A DNA stretch of 64,000 nt from an uncultured Flavobacteriaceae bacterium (GCA_947498845.1 CANMLX010000018.1:1-64000); one strand, 5' to 3'; shown: positions 44,761 through 54,171, counted from the stretch's first letter. Notes: generated by a model from the letters alone, not told the origin. Program-made: numbers and translations.

Positions 44761-45669
44761 TTAATTAAACTCAAAAAGCTTACCGTCTTCTGCTAATTCT
44801 ACATTACTAAATACGGTTTTCGCTTCTGTTTTAAAGTCTTCTAAATCTGGATAACGTGATGAATAGTGTCCTAAAATTAATGTCCCTGCATTGGCCTTTT
44901 TAGCTATACTTGCAGCTTCTTTTGCCGTTGAGTGCTTTGTCTTTAGGGTTAAATGTGCGTGTTGCTCTAAAAAAGTAGATTCGTGATATAAAACGTCTAC
45001 ATTTTTAATGATGGGTACTATATCTTCTTTATAAATCGTATCACTACAAAAGGCATAGCTTTTGGGTGGATTGGCTTTATAGGTAACTAATTCGTTTTTT
45101 ATAAGTTCCCCTTCTTCATTTTCTACATCAAATCCTTGTTTTAGTTTTCTATAGTAGGCTTTATTTATGTTAGCATCTTCAGCTGCTCCAATATTTAATT
45201 TCCGTTCGCCTTCTTTTTCTTTAAATAAATAGCCATTTGTGTAAACACGATGTTCTAATGGTATGGTATATACCTGTACCTTATCATCTTCAAAAATTAA
45301 CTCGGAGCTATGCGATGTTAACTCGTGAAAATACAACTTATAATTGGTCCATGAATCTGCTAACTTCATTTGAAGTGTAATAACGTCTTTAATCCCTTTA
45401 GGTCCATAAATATGTAAATCTGCTTCACGCGTTAGTAATCTAAACGTAGATATTAAACCTACTAAACCAAAAAAATGATCGCCATGCAAGTGAGAAATAA
45501 AAATATGCTTTATGCGGTTAAACTTAATTTTTTGCTTGCGTAATTGTACTTGGGTGCCTTCTCCACAATCTATTAAAAACATGTGATTGCTTATTTCGAG
45601 TACTTGAGATGTTGTGTTGGATAGAATTCTTGGGGTAGCGCTGTAACAGCCTAATATAGTTAATTTCAT
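44761..45669 (-). CDS. rnz: Ribonuclease Z
   Basis: This 302-residue metallo-beta-lactamase-fold nuclease processes tRNA 3' ends. It has LTILGCYSATPR at the N-terminus, the zinc motif FISHLHGDHFFGLVGLI, FCSDTIYKEDIVPI with a metal Asp, YHESTFLEQH, and the late HYSSRYPDL His. The length fits the short RNase Z form. It is followed by a minus-strand gap; the 110-aa gene and pyrB lie upstream on the same strand. Confidence 0.95.
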   Translation of the reverse strand: MKLTILGCYSATPRILSNTTSQVLEISNHMFLIDCGEGTQVQLRKQKIKFNRIKHIFISHLHGDHFFGLVGLISTFRLLTREADLHIYGPKGIKDVITLQMKLADSWTNYKLYFHELTSHSSELIFEDDKVQVYTIPLEHRVYTNGYLFKEKEGERKLNIGAAEDANINKAYYRKLKQGFDVENEEGELIKNELVTYKANPPKSYAFCSDTIYKEDIVPIIKNVDVLYHESTFLEQHAHLTLKTKHSTAKEAASIAKKANAGTLILGHYSSRYPDLEDFKTEAKTVFSNVELAEDGKLFEFN

Positions 45670-45733
45670 TTAAATTTCACTAATTCGTTATATTTTAGAG
45701 TTAAAAACAAAACTCTAAAATAGTATAAAACAT

Positions 45734-46066
45734 TTAAAACCCTAAATCGCGTTCCATTTCTTCCATTTCAATAATATCGAAGGCTTCTTGCTGTGTTGGC
45801 ACAACTACTAATTCGTCTGGAACTTCGTCTAAATTGATTTTATCTGATACAATAACAAAAGAATGTTTCGCTTTTCTATGAATATTAGAAATTTGTAGAA
45901 ATTCTACAATCTTCTCTAATGTCATTGGCTCCAAAGCTGTTAAAACTACAACTATATTATTGTTTTTAAACTTAGGATATAACGCTTCAAGTTTTTTCAC
46001 TAATTCCACTACTGTGAATTTCTCTTGAGTTATAATTGAAATATTACCATCTTGACTAATTATCAT
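45734..46066 (-). CDS. Conserved small protein upstream of rnz
   Basis: This 110-residue soluble protein has an alternating beta/alpha pattern (ISIITQEKFTVVELVKKLEAL, NNNIVVVLTALEPMTLEKIVEFL, HSFVIVSDKI), suggesting a small STAS-like alpha/beta fold, and an acidic tail (IIEMEEMERDLGF). I do not recognise a named family. It lies 3 bases after pyrB and 64 bases before rnz on the same strand, so it is probably co-transcribed with both. It contains no RNase Z motif itself. Confidence 0.75.
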   Translation of the reverse strand: MIISQDGNISIITQEKFTVVELVKKLEALYPKFKNNNIVVVLTALEPMTLEKIVEFLQISNIHRKAKHSFVIVSDKINLDEVPDELVVVPTQQEAFDIIEMEEMERDLGF

Positions 46067-46069
46067 GAC

Positions 46070-46999
46070 TTACTGTTTTATTTTAGACGCTAACAAATAA
46101 ATTACTGCCATTCTAACGGCTACTCCATTTTGTACCTGATCCAAAATTATAGCTTGTTTAGAATCTGCTACATCACTGGTAATTTCAACTCCTCTATTAA
46201 TTGGCCCAGGATGCATTATTATAATTTCTTTACCTATATTATCTAGCAAACTTTTAGTGACACCAAACTGTTGAGAATACTCCCTTGTGGATGGAAAATA
46301 GCTTATATCCATGCGTTCGTTTTGTACCCTAAGCATATTTGCTACATCACACCAATTTAAGGCTTTTTTTAAATCTGTTTCTACTTTAACGCCTAATTTA
46401 TCTATATATTTGGGAATAAGTGTTTTTGGTCCACATACCATGACCTCTGCACCTTGTAATTGTAATGCAAAAATATTAGACAACGCCACCCTACTATGCA
46501 AAATATCACCAACAATTACTACTTTTTTACCTTTAACTTCTCCAAGTTTTTCTCTTATAGAATAGGAATCTAATAAGGCTTGAGTTGGGTGTTCATGAGC
46601 GCCATCTCCAGCATTTATAATACTGGCATTGATATGTTTAGACAGAAACACGCCTGCTCCAGGATTTGGATGTCGCATTACTACCATATCTACTTTCATT
46701 GATAAGATATTGTTAACTGTATCTACCAAGGTTTCTCCTTTTTTAACAGAAGACTGCGCTGAGGAAAAATTAATAACATCGGCAGACAACCGTTTTTCTG
46801 CTAATTCGAATGAAAGCTTTGTTCTGGTAGAGTTTTCGAAAAACAAATTAGCTATGGTAATATCCCTTAAGGAAGGGACCTTTTTAATTGGTCGGTTAAT
46901 GACTTCTTTAAAATGATCGGCTGTCTCAAAAATAAGTTGGATATCTTTTTTATTTAGATACTTTATTCCTAATAAGTGATTTACACTTAATTCGTTCAT
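46070..46999 (-). CDS. pyrB: Aspartate carbamoyltransferase catalytic subunit
   Basis: This 309-residue protein catalyses the first committed pyrimidine step, carbamoyl phosphate plus aspartate. It has the carbamoyl-phosphate loop FENSTRTKLSFELAEKRL, HPNPGA, DGAHEHPTQALLD, VGDILHSRVALSN, and the aspartate-site MHPGPINRGVE. The length is typical. No pyrI lies nearby. A DHOase-like protein that has lost its metal ligands occurs at 28642 and could be the structural partner known for some ATCases, though it is far away. pyrR lies directly upstream on the same strand. Confidence 0.97.
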   Translation of the reverse strand: MNELSVNHLLGIKYLNKKDIQLIFETADHFKEVINRPIKKVPSLRDITIANLFFENSTRTKLSFELAEKRLSADVINFSSAQSSVKKGETLVDTVNNILSMKVDMVVMRHPNPGAGVFLSKHINASIINAGDGAHEHPTQALLDSYSIREKLGEVKGKKVVIVGDILHSRVALSNIFALQLQGAEVMVCGPKTLIPKYIDKLGVKVETDLKKALNWCDVANMLRVQNERMDISYFPSTREYSQQFGVTKSLLDNIGKEIIIMHPGPINRGVEITSDVADSKQAIILDQVQNGVAVRMAVIYLLASKIKQ

Positions 47000-47068
47000 T
47001 CTAACTATTTAAAAATTTATGTTGGTAATTATCCTGAGTTACACCTTTTAAGAGGGCTTACTTAGGTT

Positions 47069-47608
47069 TTATTTTTCAATTAAGTAAACCGAGTCTTCTT
47101 TATCTTGCTCACTCCAGTTTACTTTAACTTTTTCGTTATTTATCACATCTACTTGACGCCCTCTATAGTCTGGCTGTATAGGTAAATGCCTACTAAAACG
47201 CCTGTCTATAAGTGCTAAAAGTTCTATTTCATTTGGTCTTCCAAAAGATTGTATTGCTGTTAATGCTGCTCTTATACTTCTTCCAGTGTACAAAACATCA
47301 TCTATAAATACAATATTTTTATCTTCAACTAAAACGTTTATTTCTGTTGTATTAGCTTCAAGCGGTTTTTCTCTTCTTCTAAAATCGTCTCTATAAAACG
47401 TAATATCCAGCTGTCCTAACTTTATCTCTTTAATTTTATAGTCTTCTTTTAAAATTTTAGCAAGTCTATTGGCTAAGAAAATGCCTTTAGGTTGTAAGCC
47501 AATTAAAACTGTATTTGAGAAATCGTCGTGTTTTTCAATAAGTTGACAAGCCAATCGATGAAGAATGATGTTTACCTCTTTTGCATTAAGTAAAACTTTC
47601 TGACTCAT
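47069..47608 (-). CDS. pyrR: PyrR bifunctional regulator / uracil phosphoribosyltransferase
   Basis: This 179-residue PRT-fold protein regulates pyrimidine genes by binding mRNA in Bacillus and has weak UPRT activity. It has LIGLQPKGIFLANRLAKIL, ITFYRDDFRR, and the PRPP loop NIVFIDDVLYTGRSIRAAL. The length is normal. It precedes pyrB by 69 bases. I saw no clear pyr attenuator hairpins in the leader or in the pyrR-pyrB gap, so RNA-level control is unproven here. Confidence 0.95.
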   Translation of the reverse strand: MSQKVLLNAKEVNIILHRLACQLIEKHDDFSNTVLIGLQPKGIFLANRLAKILKEDYKIKEIKLGQLDITFYRDDFRRREKPLEANTTEINVLVEDKNIVFIDDVLYTGRSIRAALTAIQSFGRPNEIELLALIDRRFSRHLPIQPDYRGRQVDVINNEKVKVNWSEQDKEDSVYLIEK

Positions 47609-47629
47609 ATACTAACGTATTCTAATAAA

Positions 47630-47637
47630 CAAAGGTA
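47630..47637 (-). promoter_or_regulatory. -7-like promoter element for pyrR-pyrB
   Basis: The minus strand reads TACCTTTG (TAnnTTTG), 22 bases before the pyrR ATG. Confidence 0.5.
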
Positions 47638-47743
47638 ATGCAAAAAATTAAATTGCTTATTTTTTAATTTACTTTAATTCGTTTTAAAAATCAATATTAA
47701 AACCTCTAATTTAGCAGTAACAACTTTGTAAACTGCGTTATAA

Positions 47744-48295
47744 ATGAATGAATATATTGATATTGTTGATATAAATGGAACACCTACAGGACAAACTGAA
47801 TTAAAGTCAATTATTCATCAAAAGGGCTATTATCACAATACGGCACATGTCTGGTTTTACACAAAAAGTTGCGAGATCTTACTAGCCCAAAGAGCTAAAG
47901 AAAAAACCATTTGTCCTTTACTATGGGATGTCTCTGTTGCTGGCCATATAGATGCAGGGGAAACTGCTATACAAGCTGCTGTAAGAGAAACCAGAGAGGA
48001 AATTGGTTTAGCTCTCAACGAAAACGAACTGCATTTTATTGACGTGTTTAAATGTTTTCAAAACTATAACAACAGAATGATTGACAACGAATTTCATAAT
48101 ACTTTTATTGCTGAATTAAAGCCCCCATTATCCCGTTTAACACCTCAGCAAGGTGAAGTTGAAGCTTTAAAATTGGTGTCTTTTGATGCATTTCAATCTA
48201 TACTGGATAATATTGGAGAAAACAATCATTTTATAGCTTCCAATAAAGTGTATTATGAAACTGTTTTAAAAAAAATTAAAGACGCTTTTAAATAG
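47744..48295 (+). CDS. Nudix hydrolase
   Basis: This 183-residue protein has the Nudix box GHIDAGETAIQAAVRE followed by TREEIGL, and an N-terminus (MNEYIDIVDINGTPTGQTE, then YHNTAHVWFYTKSCEILLAQRA) like the isopentenyl-diphosphate isomerase-related Nudix group (YfcD-like). It hydrolyses a nucleoside or other diphosphate; the substrate is unknown. It stands alone on the plus strand and ends 5 bases before the TPR-CHAT gene converges on it. Confidence 0.9.
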   Translation: MNEYIDIVDINGTPTGQTELKSIIHQKGYYHNTAHVWFYTKSCEILLAQRAKEKTICPLLWDVSVAGHIDAGETAIQAAVRETREEIGLALNENELHFIDVFKCFQNYNNRMIDNEFHNTFIAELKPPLSRLTPQQGEVEALKLVSFDAFQSILDNIGENNHFIASNKVYYETVLKKIKDAFK

Positions 48296-48300
48296 AATAT

Positions 48301-51057
48301 TTAGTGATATTTGAGAGCTTTTCTTCTGTATTTTAAAAATAATAGTATTCCTAATAACATCACTAAAGCGATAAGCCAGATCCAATAATTAGATAAAAGG
48401 TTAGCGTCCGCAATAGGGCTATTATCGCCAACTAATATAGGTGCTGCCCAATAATTAGGATGTGCAAACTCAGTATATTGATGTTGTTTTATATAATTAA
48501 GTTTGGCTTCTCTAAGTGCCACAGATTTAGTTTTTCCTGCTTTTAAATTTTTGTAAAAGTCTGTCATGATTTCGGAATTACTTTTATCGTAAACCGACCA
48601 TAAAGTAGACACCACGCTTTTTGATCCTGAATTAAAAAAACCTCGTGCTAAACTCATCACACCTTCGCCTTGTTGTAAGGTTCCCCTAGCCGTTTGGCAG
48701 CCACTCAATACTACTAAATCGGCTTGATTTTTATAGGCATAAATCTCATCTATAGATAAGTTGTCGTTTGTAAAAGCGATATAGCTACTCTCATCGTTAC
48801 TTTCATTAGCGTTTGCATGCGTTGCCAGATGGAGTACTTTATATTGGCCTTGCGTATTTAAAAATATGGTTTTTGTTGCTTGATTATTTTTTAAAAAATC
48901 ACCTGAAAAAGATTGGTTAATACCATCCAACTCTGCGCTACTAAATTTTAAATTCATTAAACCAGATGTTGAGTTATTATTTGAAAAATGTATTGGTGCT
49001 AAAGCCAATACATTTTTAGTTGGTGTATGTGTTAGGTTCTTACTGTTTTCAAGAAGTGAAATGGAATATGCATAACGCATGTCTGTTTCTTCTATCAAAT
49101 ACTTTTTTGTGGCAGGATTAACCAATGCTTCAAAAGGCAAATATTGTAGATTGCCATCTGGGATAATAACGACTTCCTTGTCTTCAAGTTTTTGAGCAAT
49201 ATCATTAGGGAAAAGTGATTTAAATATATATTCTGAAGCTGAAGCATAGTTATCCCGACCTACTTTTTGGGAATTAGTGGTTAAAGCCATCCCGTTATTT
49301 ACAATGCTAAGTTGCTGTTTAAATCTTTTGTAATCTCCATCGGCTATCTTAAAAAAATGCGTGGTATTTAATGTATTACATAGCCCAAAACCTTGAGCTT
49401 CTCCCAATAAATAATGTAAAACCACTTGATCTCCACTACAATAATTAGTCTTAAAATTTTTAATATCTGTTATCTCTAACTGTTTCTTTAGATTGGTATA
49501 TTTTGGATGTGTTTGTTGTAAGGTATCCAAAAATTGTTTGTAGGCTATTTTTTTACGAAAAATAGCGTCTTTTAATGTACGAGTAAGAGCATCGTTTTCT
49601 TGACTTACATGCTTATTAAGATTATTTTGAGCAAGTAAAATATCTTGCTTTAAGTGATATTCTTTTTCGGCAATACTGTCGGGTAATTGAGCAAGTCTTT
49701 TGGCTTTTTCATAGGTGATATTTTCCAGGAGCAACAACGCTTTGTTTCGTTCCATAAAATAAAACGCTTGGTCTGGATTATTCAAATAAAAGCACGCTTC
49801 TACTGCTTTTTCATACAGTTTGGCACTTTGCTCACGCCAATACAGTTTGGATTTAAATGCCATGCCTTCTGTACGGATGATATCGATTAATTTATCGGCA
49901 GTTTTAAAGGTTTTTAGGGCTTCAATTAAGTAATTACTATGATTATTGTATTTGTAATATTTAAACCAGCCATTGGCTTTGGTTATAAGGTAATGTAATG
50001 TATTTAATTTGTTTACCGATAATTCTAACGCTTCTACCGAAGGGAGACTCATAACAGAGTCTTTTAAGTTTATGCTAAGCGACATATTTAATGCCTTTTG
50101 GTAGAGATTCATACCATTCTCAAAGTCCAATTGTTCTAAATATAAATCTCCAAGGTTTTCGTATGTATCACTTAAATCCGGGAAAATCGCTCTAGCTTTA
50201 TTTAAATAATCCTTACTTTTTTCAAACTGTTTTAATCTTAAATAAGAAACCCCTAAACTATTATAAACTTTAGCTTTATTTATATCTATATCTTCGTCGT
50301 TACCAAAGGTAGAAATTTGCTCATGATGTTTAATTGCTTCAAAATAATTTTCATTAATAAGATGTGTATTACCTCTAATTTGAAGTATTTCTGAAAGTCT
50401 ATTTTCATTAAACTTTGATACGCTTAGAACTTGCTCTGCTTTATTTAGATAATGCAATATTTTTGAATAATTCTTGCGGGCATCTTTTTCAAATAAAACA
50501 TCGGCTAAAGCCACACATACATTTACAAACAATTCATTATTTGTATCATTATCCAAATAATCTATAGCCCTATGTAAATACGAAATTGCATTTTCATACT
50601 CACCAAAGTCCCTGTAAATAACAGCTAAATCTAATAACGCGTTTTTTGTATTAGCATCTGTTGGTTTTAAATTAACTATTTCATTATAACAGTGAATGGC
50701 TTTTGAGACGTTTTTATTGTATTCATAAAATATAGCTAGGTTGTAAAGCGATTTCTTTATTGAGCTTGGAGGAATAGAATCTATTTGTTGTTTTTGTTTG
50801 ATTGCCTTTTTTGTAAAATAAATAGAAGAATCTATTTGTTGTTTTTTACCTGTATATTCCCACAAAAAAAAGTAGTGTTTTCCTAAATCGTGAAACTCAT
50901 TAGCAAGTTGTAAACCATTATTATGATTGGCAATTTTAATGTATAATGAATCAATATAGCTACGCTGCCTTTTTATATGATTATGTTCATCTTGGCTATG
51001 ACATATCAAGAAAAAAAAACTACATGAAATTAATAACAAATATTTAAAGCTCACCAA
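48301..51057 (-). CDS. Periplasmic membrane-anchored TPR-CHAT protease
   Basis: This 918-residue protein has an N-terminal signal peptide (about 1-21), TPR repeats (about 55-330 plus further helical repeats to about 510), and a CHAT domain (about 600-875) of the caspase-like clan CD. The catalytic dyad is visible: His747 in HLATHA and Cys787 in LSGCQTARG. A membrane helix (891-908) and basic tail KYRRKALKYH follow, so the protease domain should face the periplasm. No ATG exists; the start is TTG at 51057 or GTG at 51054. It lies downstream of the subtilase, TPR anti-sigma-like and sigma genes. Caspase-like activity is inferred from the dyad. Confidence 0.9.
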   Translation of the reverse strand: MVSFKYLLLISCSFFFLICHSQDEHNHIKRQRSYIDSLYIKIANHNNGLQLANEFHDLGKHYFFLWEYTGKKQQIDSSIYFTKKAIKQKQQIDSIPPSSIKKSLYNLAIFYEYNKNVSKAIHCYNEIVNLKPTDANTKNALLDLAVIYRDFGEYENAISYLHRAIDYLDNDTNNELFVNVCVALADVLFEKDARKNYSKILHYLNKAEQVLSVSKFNENRLSEILQIRGNTHLINENYFEAIKHHEQISTFGNDEDIDINKAKVYNSLGVSYLRLKQFEKSKDYLNKARAIFPDLSDTYENLGDLYLEQLDFENGMNLYQKALNMSLSINLKDSVMSLPSVEALELSVNKLNTLHYLITKANGWFKYYKYNNHSNYLIEALKTFKTADKLIDIIRTEGMAFKSKLYWREQSAKLYEKAVEACFYLNNPDQAFYFMERNKALLLLENITYEKAKRLAQLPDSIAEKEYHLKQDILLAQNNLNKHVSQENDALTRTLKDAIFRKKIAYKQFLDTLQQTHPKYTNLKKQLEITDIKNFKTNYCSGDQVVLHYLLGEAQGFGLCNTLNTTHFFKIADGDYKRFKQQLSIVNNGMALTTNSQKVGRDNYASASEYIFKSLFPNDIAQKLEDKEVVIIPDGNLQYLPFEALVNPATKKYLIEETDMRYAYSISLLENSKNLTHTPTKNVLALAPIHFSNNNSTSGLMNLKFSSAELDGINQSFSGDFLKNNQATKTIFLNTQGQYKVLHLATHANANESNDESSYIAFTNDNLSIDEIYAYKNQADLVVLSGCQTARGTLQQGEGVMSLARGFFNSGSKSVVSTLWSVYDKSNSEIMTDFYKNLKAGKTKSVALREAKLNYIKQHQYTEFAHPNYWAAPILVGDNSPIADANLLSNYWIWLIALVMLLGILLFLKYRRKALKYH

Positions 51058-51058
51058 A

Positions 51059-51066
51059 CAAATATA
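51059..51066 (-). promoter_or_regulatory. -7-like element before the TPR-CHAT gene
   Basis: The minus strand reads TATATTTG (TAnnTTTG) directly before the TTG/GTG starts. It suggests a housekeeping promoter of its own, and it lacks the GTTAACCTTT motif of the neighbours. It is so close to the start that a later start codon is possible. Confidence 0.35.
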
Positions 51067-51109
51067 ATTTAATGAGCTTTAAAAATAATATTTTAAATAT
51101 TATAACCTT

Positions 51110-52615
51110 TTAATTTTGTAGAGATTCGTAATATTTTGCATTGAAATTAAATTGATTCAAATTATTTTGATTTCTCGTATGGTTCTTAATAAATTCATCA
51201 ATGGTTGCCTGAGGGCTCATATCTTGTGTTGTTATTATTTCAAATAACTTTGCAGACACTAACGGCGTACTAATTGAAGTTCCAGAGGTTGTAATTTCAT
51301 CTTCTTGTTTATTTCTATCTACTATTTTTAAACTAATAGAATATGGAGCGGGTATATCAATACTGGTTGTACCAAAATTTGAAGAAGGGGCTTTAATAGT
51401 TTGTTTATTCTCATCAATTATATAACCTCCAACGGCAAACAGATTATCTGAATTGTATCCAGAAGGATAATGACGAAAACTTCCGCTATCTGTATCTTCA
51501 CCGCAGTTACCTGCTGATGTAACAAATATTGAGGTTTGATTTAAACTATCAATATAACTTTTCATAATTTCTAGATGTTCCGGATCTTTATCATAAATAT
51601 TGGCTCCAAAACTGGCATTAACTATTTTAATAGGGTTGTAATCTGATGAATCTTGAATATAATTAATATAGTGCATCGCACATATAATATCCCAATACGA
51701 TCCTTCCCCTTCAGAGTCAAACACTTTTAAAGGTAAGATACTATAGTTAGTATCTTCAAATCCTAATTCTTTTAACTCGTTCACTAGGGTTTTAACGACC
51801 AATGTGCCATGAGTCTCTGATGCTTCCTGAGCATAATGCCTAGCATTATTGTCTACAAAATTCCAACCTAAACCAAACTTCTCAAACCACTCTTCATCAT
51901 TACAATTTCTATTTGCTATAACACTCAGGTTTTGATGTAAATTAATCCCACTTAACTTATCATAATCAATTCCTGTATCTATAACAGCAATAACAGGTGT
52001 CCCCTCTCCATTAAATTCAATTATATTAGGAGGTGGAGATACATCAAACCCGTTATTGATCACTTGGAATGGGAGATTATCTTTATTAGTAGAGGATACT
52101 ATTCCTGGATTAATATTAAATGTAAAATTTACATCACCTCGAATTTTAGATTTTTTATCACTTTTTCTAAGTGAAGATAGTTTTGTTTCTGCTTGAACAT
52201 CTATTGAGGTATTAATTGGTATTAAAAAAATTCTAGGATTACCACAATCACAGGTTTTATAATTGCTTAAATCCAATCCTGAAAATATGTTTTTAATTAT
52301 ATCGATACCATTCTGGTCTCCTTGATCAGATAAATATGTAATAATCTCATAAAAATGATTCTCGATCGCTTCAAATAAACGGTCTTCATTAATTTTAGCA
52401 TCTGGGTTATTAGGATTATATATATTGCTCCATGTGTCATCATCTACAATTTGTATAATAATTTCATTTGAAATGGAATAATCTGCTCTATTATCACAAA
52501 TAACTTTATCATCATTATTAACTGCAATCGCATCATCATCACAGCGTAATAAGCAAGTAGTACTTATTATAAGTAGTAGAATAATAAACCTTAGTTTAAA
52601 GAAATATTTTTTCAT
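51110..52615 (-). CDS. Subtilisin-like (S8) serine protease lipoprotein
   Basis: This 501-residue exported protease starts at 52615 (MKKYFFKLRFIILLL); the longer ATG at 52639 overlaps the predicted promoter and adds no signal. A lipoprotein-like cysteine (LLRC, Cys25) is followed by DDD. A propeptide-like region (about 45-200) precedes the S8 domain: Asp213 in VIAVIDTGIDYD, His269 in ETHGTLV, oxyanion Asn370 in TSAGNCGE, and Ser447 in TSGTSISTP. The catalytic triad is complete. It lies between the TPR-CHAT gene (52-bp gap to the TTG) and the TPR anti-sigma-like gene, with its own GTTAACCTTT-N12-CATTAA promoter. It may be a maturation or cascade protease. Confidence 0.9.
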   Translation of the reverse strand: MKKYFFKLRFIILLLIISTTCLLRCDDDAIAVNNDDKVICDNRADYSISNEIIIQIVDDDTWSNIYNPNNPDAKINEDRLFEAIENHFYEIITYLSDQGDQNGIDIIKNIFSGLDLSNYKTCDCGNPRIFLIPINTSIDVQAETKLSSLRKSDKKSKIRGDVNFTFNINPGIVSSTNKDNLPFQVINNGFDVSPPPNIIEFNGEGTPVIAVIDTGIDYDKLSGINLHQNLSVIANRNCNDEEWFEKFGLGWNFVDNNARHYAQEASETHGTLVVKTLVNELKELGFEDTNYSILPLKVFDSEGEGSYWDIICAMHYINYIQDSSDYNPIKIVNASFGANIYDKDPEHLEIMKSYIDSLNQTSIFVTSAGNCGEDTDSGSFRHYPSGYNSDNLFAVGGYIIDENKQTIKAPSSNFGTTSIDIPAPYSISLKIVDRNKQEDEITTSGTSISTPLVSAKLFEIITTQDMSPQATIDEFIKNHTRNQNNLNQFNFNAKYYESLQN

Positions 52616-52638
52616 AATATTATATTTTAATTCAAGCA

Positions 52639-52666
52639 TTAATGCAACCTCTAACCAAAGGTTAAC
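52639..52666 (-). promoter_or_regulatory. ECF-type promoter of the subtilase gene
   Basis: On the coding strand GTTAACCTTT (52657-52666) is followed by 12 bases and CATTAA (52639-52644). The GTTAAC-to-CATTAA spacing is 16, normal for ECF sigma promoters. The start codon at 52615 is 41 bases past the first half. Confidence 0.65.
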
Positions 52667-52753
52667 GACACATTAAAAATTTTTATCAATTTAATCTTGG
52701 AGCGACTATAATTTACAAAAAATGAATTTTACGTTTATAATTAATTCTATTAT

Positions 52754-53485
52754 CTACTCAAGCGTAGAAACTATCTTTTTTAACTGCGGCTTTTTATAAT
52801 TAGGCGTATTAGGGTTAACTTGTAATTCTCTAAACACATCTAAAGCGTTTTCTTTTTGCCCTTCTTTTAAATAGCAAAGTCCTAAATACCATCTGGCTTG
52901 GTCTATATAACGTGTACTATTTTTGTCAATAAGTTTTTTATAATGTATAATCGCTTGACTGGTATTATCTACTGCCAAATAGGATTGTGCTAGATAATAA
53001 TCTACAAAATCTGGATAGTTATCGCATGTCTTTGAGCTATTATACAAATCTATAGCCTTTTGGTAATTGGCATTTTCGTAAGCTGTTTTGGGTAAATTCC
53101 AATCTGTTTCACAAGAATTGTTGTTTCCCATCGCTGTGGTGTAGTCTGGTATTTGGTAGTATGTGTTAAATAAATAGTCTGGTGTACTAGTATAGTAATT
53201 ATAACCGCCAAAACCTATGAGTAACAAAACAGATGCTGCCATGGCTAATCGTTTCCAGTTAAATGTATTTTTCTTTTCTTGGTTTTTAATTTCATTTTCA
53301 AAATCAAGTAGCTTTTTTTTGAGATTCGATTTTTCAGTATTCTTTACAGCGTGTTGTACATCGTTTTCAAAGTCAAACTGCGCTTTAAAATCGGCATCAT
53401 TTATCAATAGTGTTTCTAACTCAATCTTTTCCTCGGTATTGAGTTCATTTAAAAAATATTTATGTAGCAGGTCATCTTTATTCAT
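52754..53485 (-). CDS. Membrane TPR protein, probable anti-sigma factor
   Basis: This 243-residue protein has a cytoplasmic N-terminus of anti-sigma type (DLLHKYFLNELNTEEKIELE, about 5-24) without zinc ligands. One membrane helix (79-97, LAMAASVLLLIGFGGYNYY) and a periplasmic part with TPR-like repeats follow (YENANYQKAIDLY; QSYLAVDNTSQAIIHYKKL; GLCYLKEGQKENALDVF). It starts 5 bases after the sigma-factor stop, so the two are co-transcribed. The topology suits a trans-membrane regulator that holds the sigma factor and senses or is cut in the periplasm, where the CHAT and subtilase domains lie. The anti-sigma role is inference. Confidence 0.8.
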   Translation of the reverse strand: MNKDDLLHKYFLNELNTEEKIELETLLINDADFKAQFDFENDVQHAVKNTEKSNLKKKLLDFENEIKNQEKKNTFNWKRLAMAASVLLLIGFGGYNYYTSTPDYLFNTYYQIPDYTTAMGNNNSCETDWNLPKTAYENANYQKAIDLYNSSKTCDNYPDFVDYYLAQSYLAVDNTSQAIIHYKKLIDKNSTRYIDQARWYLGLCYLKEGQKENALDVFRELQVNPNTPNYKKPQLKKIVSTLE

Positions 53486-53490
53486 AACAT

Positions 53491-54054
53491 TTATTTAACC
53501 AATAGGGCTGTTTTCAAGCCTTTTAAACAACGTGATTTTTGGCTTTTTACTACATTTTCGCTGTTATAGTCTCCTTGTGCCATTATTTCTTTAATACTCA
53601 TTTTATTGTAGTAAAACCAAATTAAAATTTGGCGGCATTTTTCTCCTAATTTTTCAAATTGCCGTTGCATTTGTAATTGGCGCTCACTGGGTTGATTTGG
53701 GGTAATATCAAAATCGGTAATCTCAAAGGCGTTTTCTCCAACTTTTTCCAGAGCAAACTCACTATTCACCATTTTTTTTTGTTTACGTAGTCTATCCATA
53801 ATCATATACTTACCAATACTAGTAATATAAGTCGTAATACTACATTTTAGTTCGCTTAACTTCCCTGTTTTTATGTTTTCGTAAAAGGCTATATAAGCAT
53901 CCTGATATACATCTAAAACCTCTTGTTTATCTAAACCAAACTTTTTGGAGTAGTTAATAAAAGCGTCACGATTGCTTTGGTACACGTTTTTAAAAGCCGT
54001 ACCAGAACCCTGTTTTAATTCTAAAAAAATAGCTTGATCGCTTTGTTTAGTCAT
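53491..54054 (-). CDS. ECF-type RNA polymerase sigma factor
   Basis: This 187-residue sigma-70-family protein has region 2 at about 25-100 (DAFINYSKKFGLDKQEVLDVYQD; YITSIGKYMIMDRLRKQKK) and region 4 at about 130-185 (LGEKCRQILIWFYYNKMSIKEIM, NSENVVKSQKSRCLKGLK). There is no region 1 or 3, as in ECF factors. It is followed by the TPR anti-sigma-like gene. Its own leader has GTTAAC (54077-54082) and CATTAA (54054-54059) with 17 bases between, but this would place the start point inside the gene, so autoregulation from it is doubtful. Confidence 0.9.
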   Translation of the reverse strand: MTKQSDQAIFLELKQGSGTAFKNVYQSNRDAFINYSKKFGLDKQEVLDVYQDAYIAFYENIKTGKLSELKCSITTYITSIGKYMIMDRLRKQKKMVNSEFALEKVGENAFEITDFDITPNQPSERQLQMQRQFEKLGEKCRQILIWFYYNKMSIKEIMAQGDYNSENVVKSQKSRCLKGLKTALLVK

Positions 54055-54171
54055 TAATGTTTAATAGCTGTAAATAGTTAACACTCAAATTTATAAAAAT
54101 GGATAAGAATATTAACCATTGGCATGAAAATTTATTTTTTAGAGAACATGGTATAGTATATTACTAAAAAA

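Noticed and set aside
45734..46066. Ribonuclease Z fragment label for the 110-aa protein
   Set aside because: It lacks any metallo-beta-lactamase motif; the complete rnz is the next gene.
48301..54054. Type III-E CRISPR (Craspase) locus suggested by TPR-CHAT plus sigma factor
   Set aside because: No gRAMP/Cas7-11, no repeats or spacers, and the CHAT protein has a signal peptide and membrane anchor; only the logic is similar.
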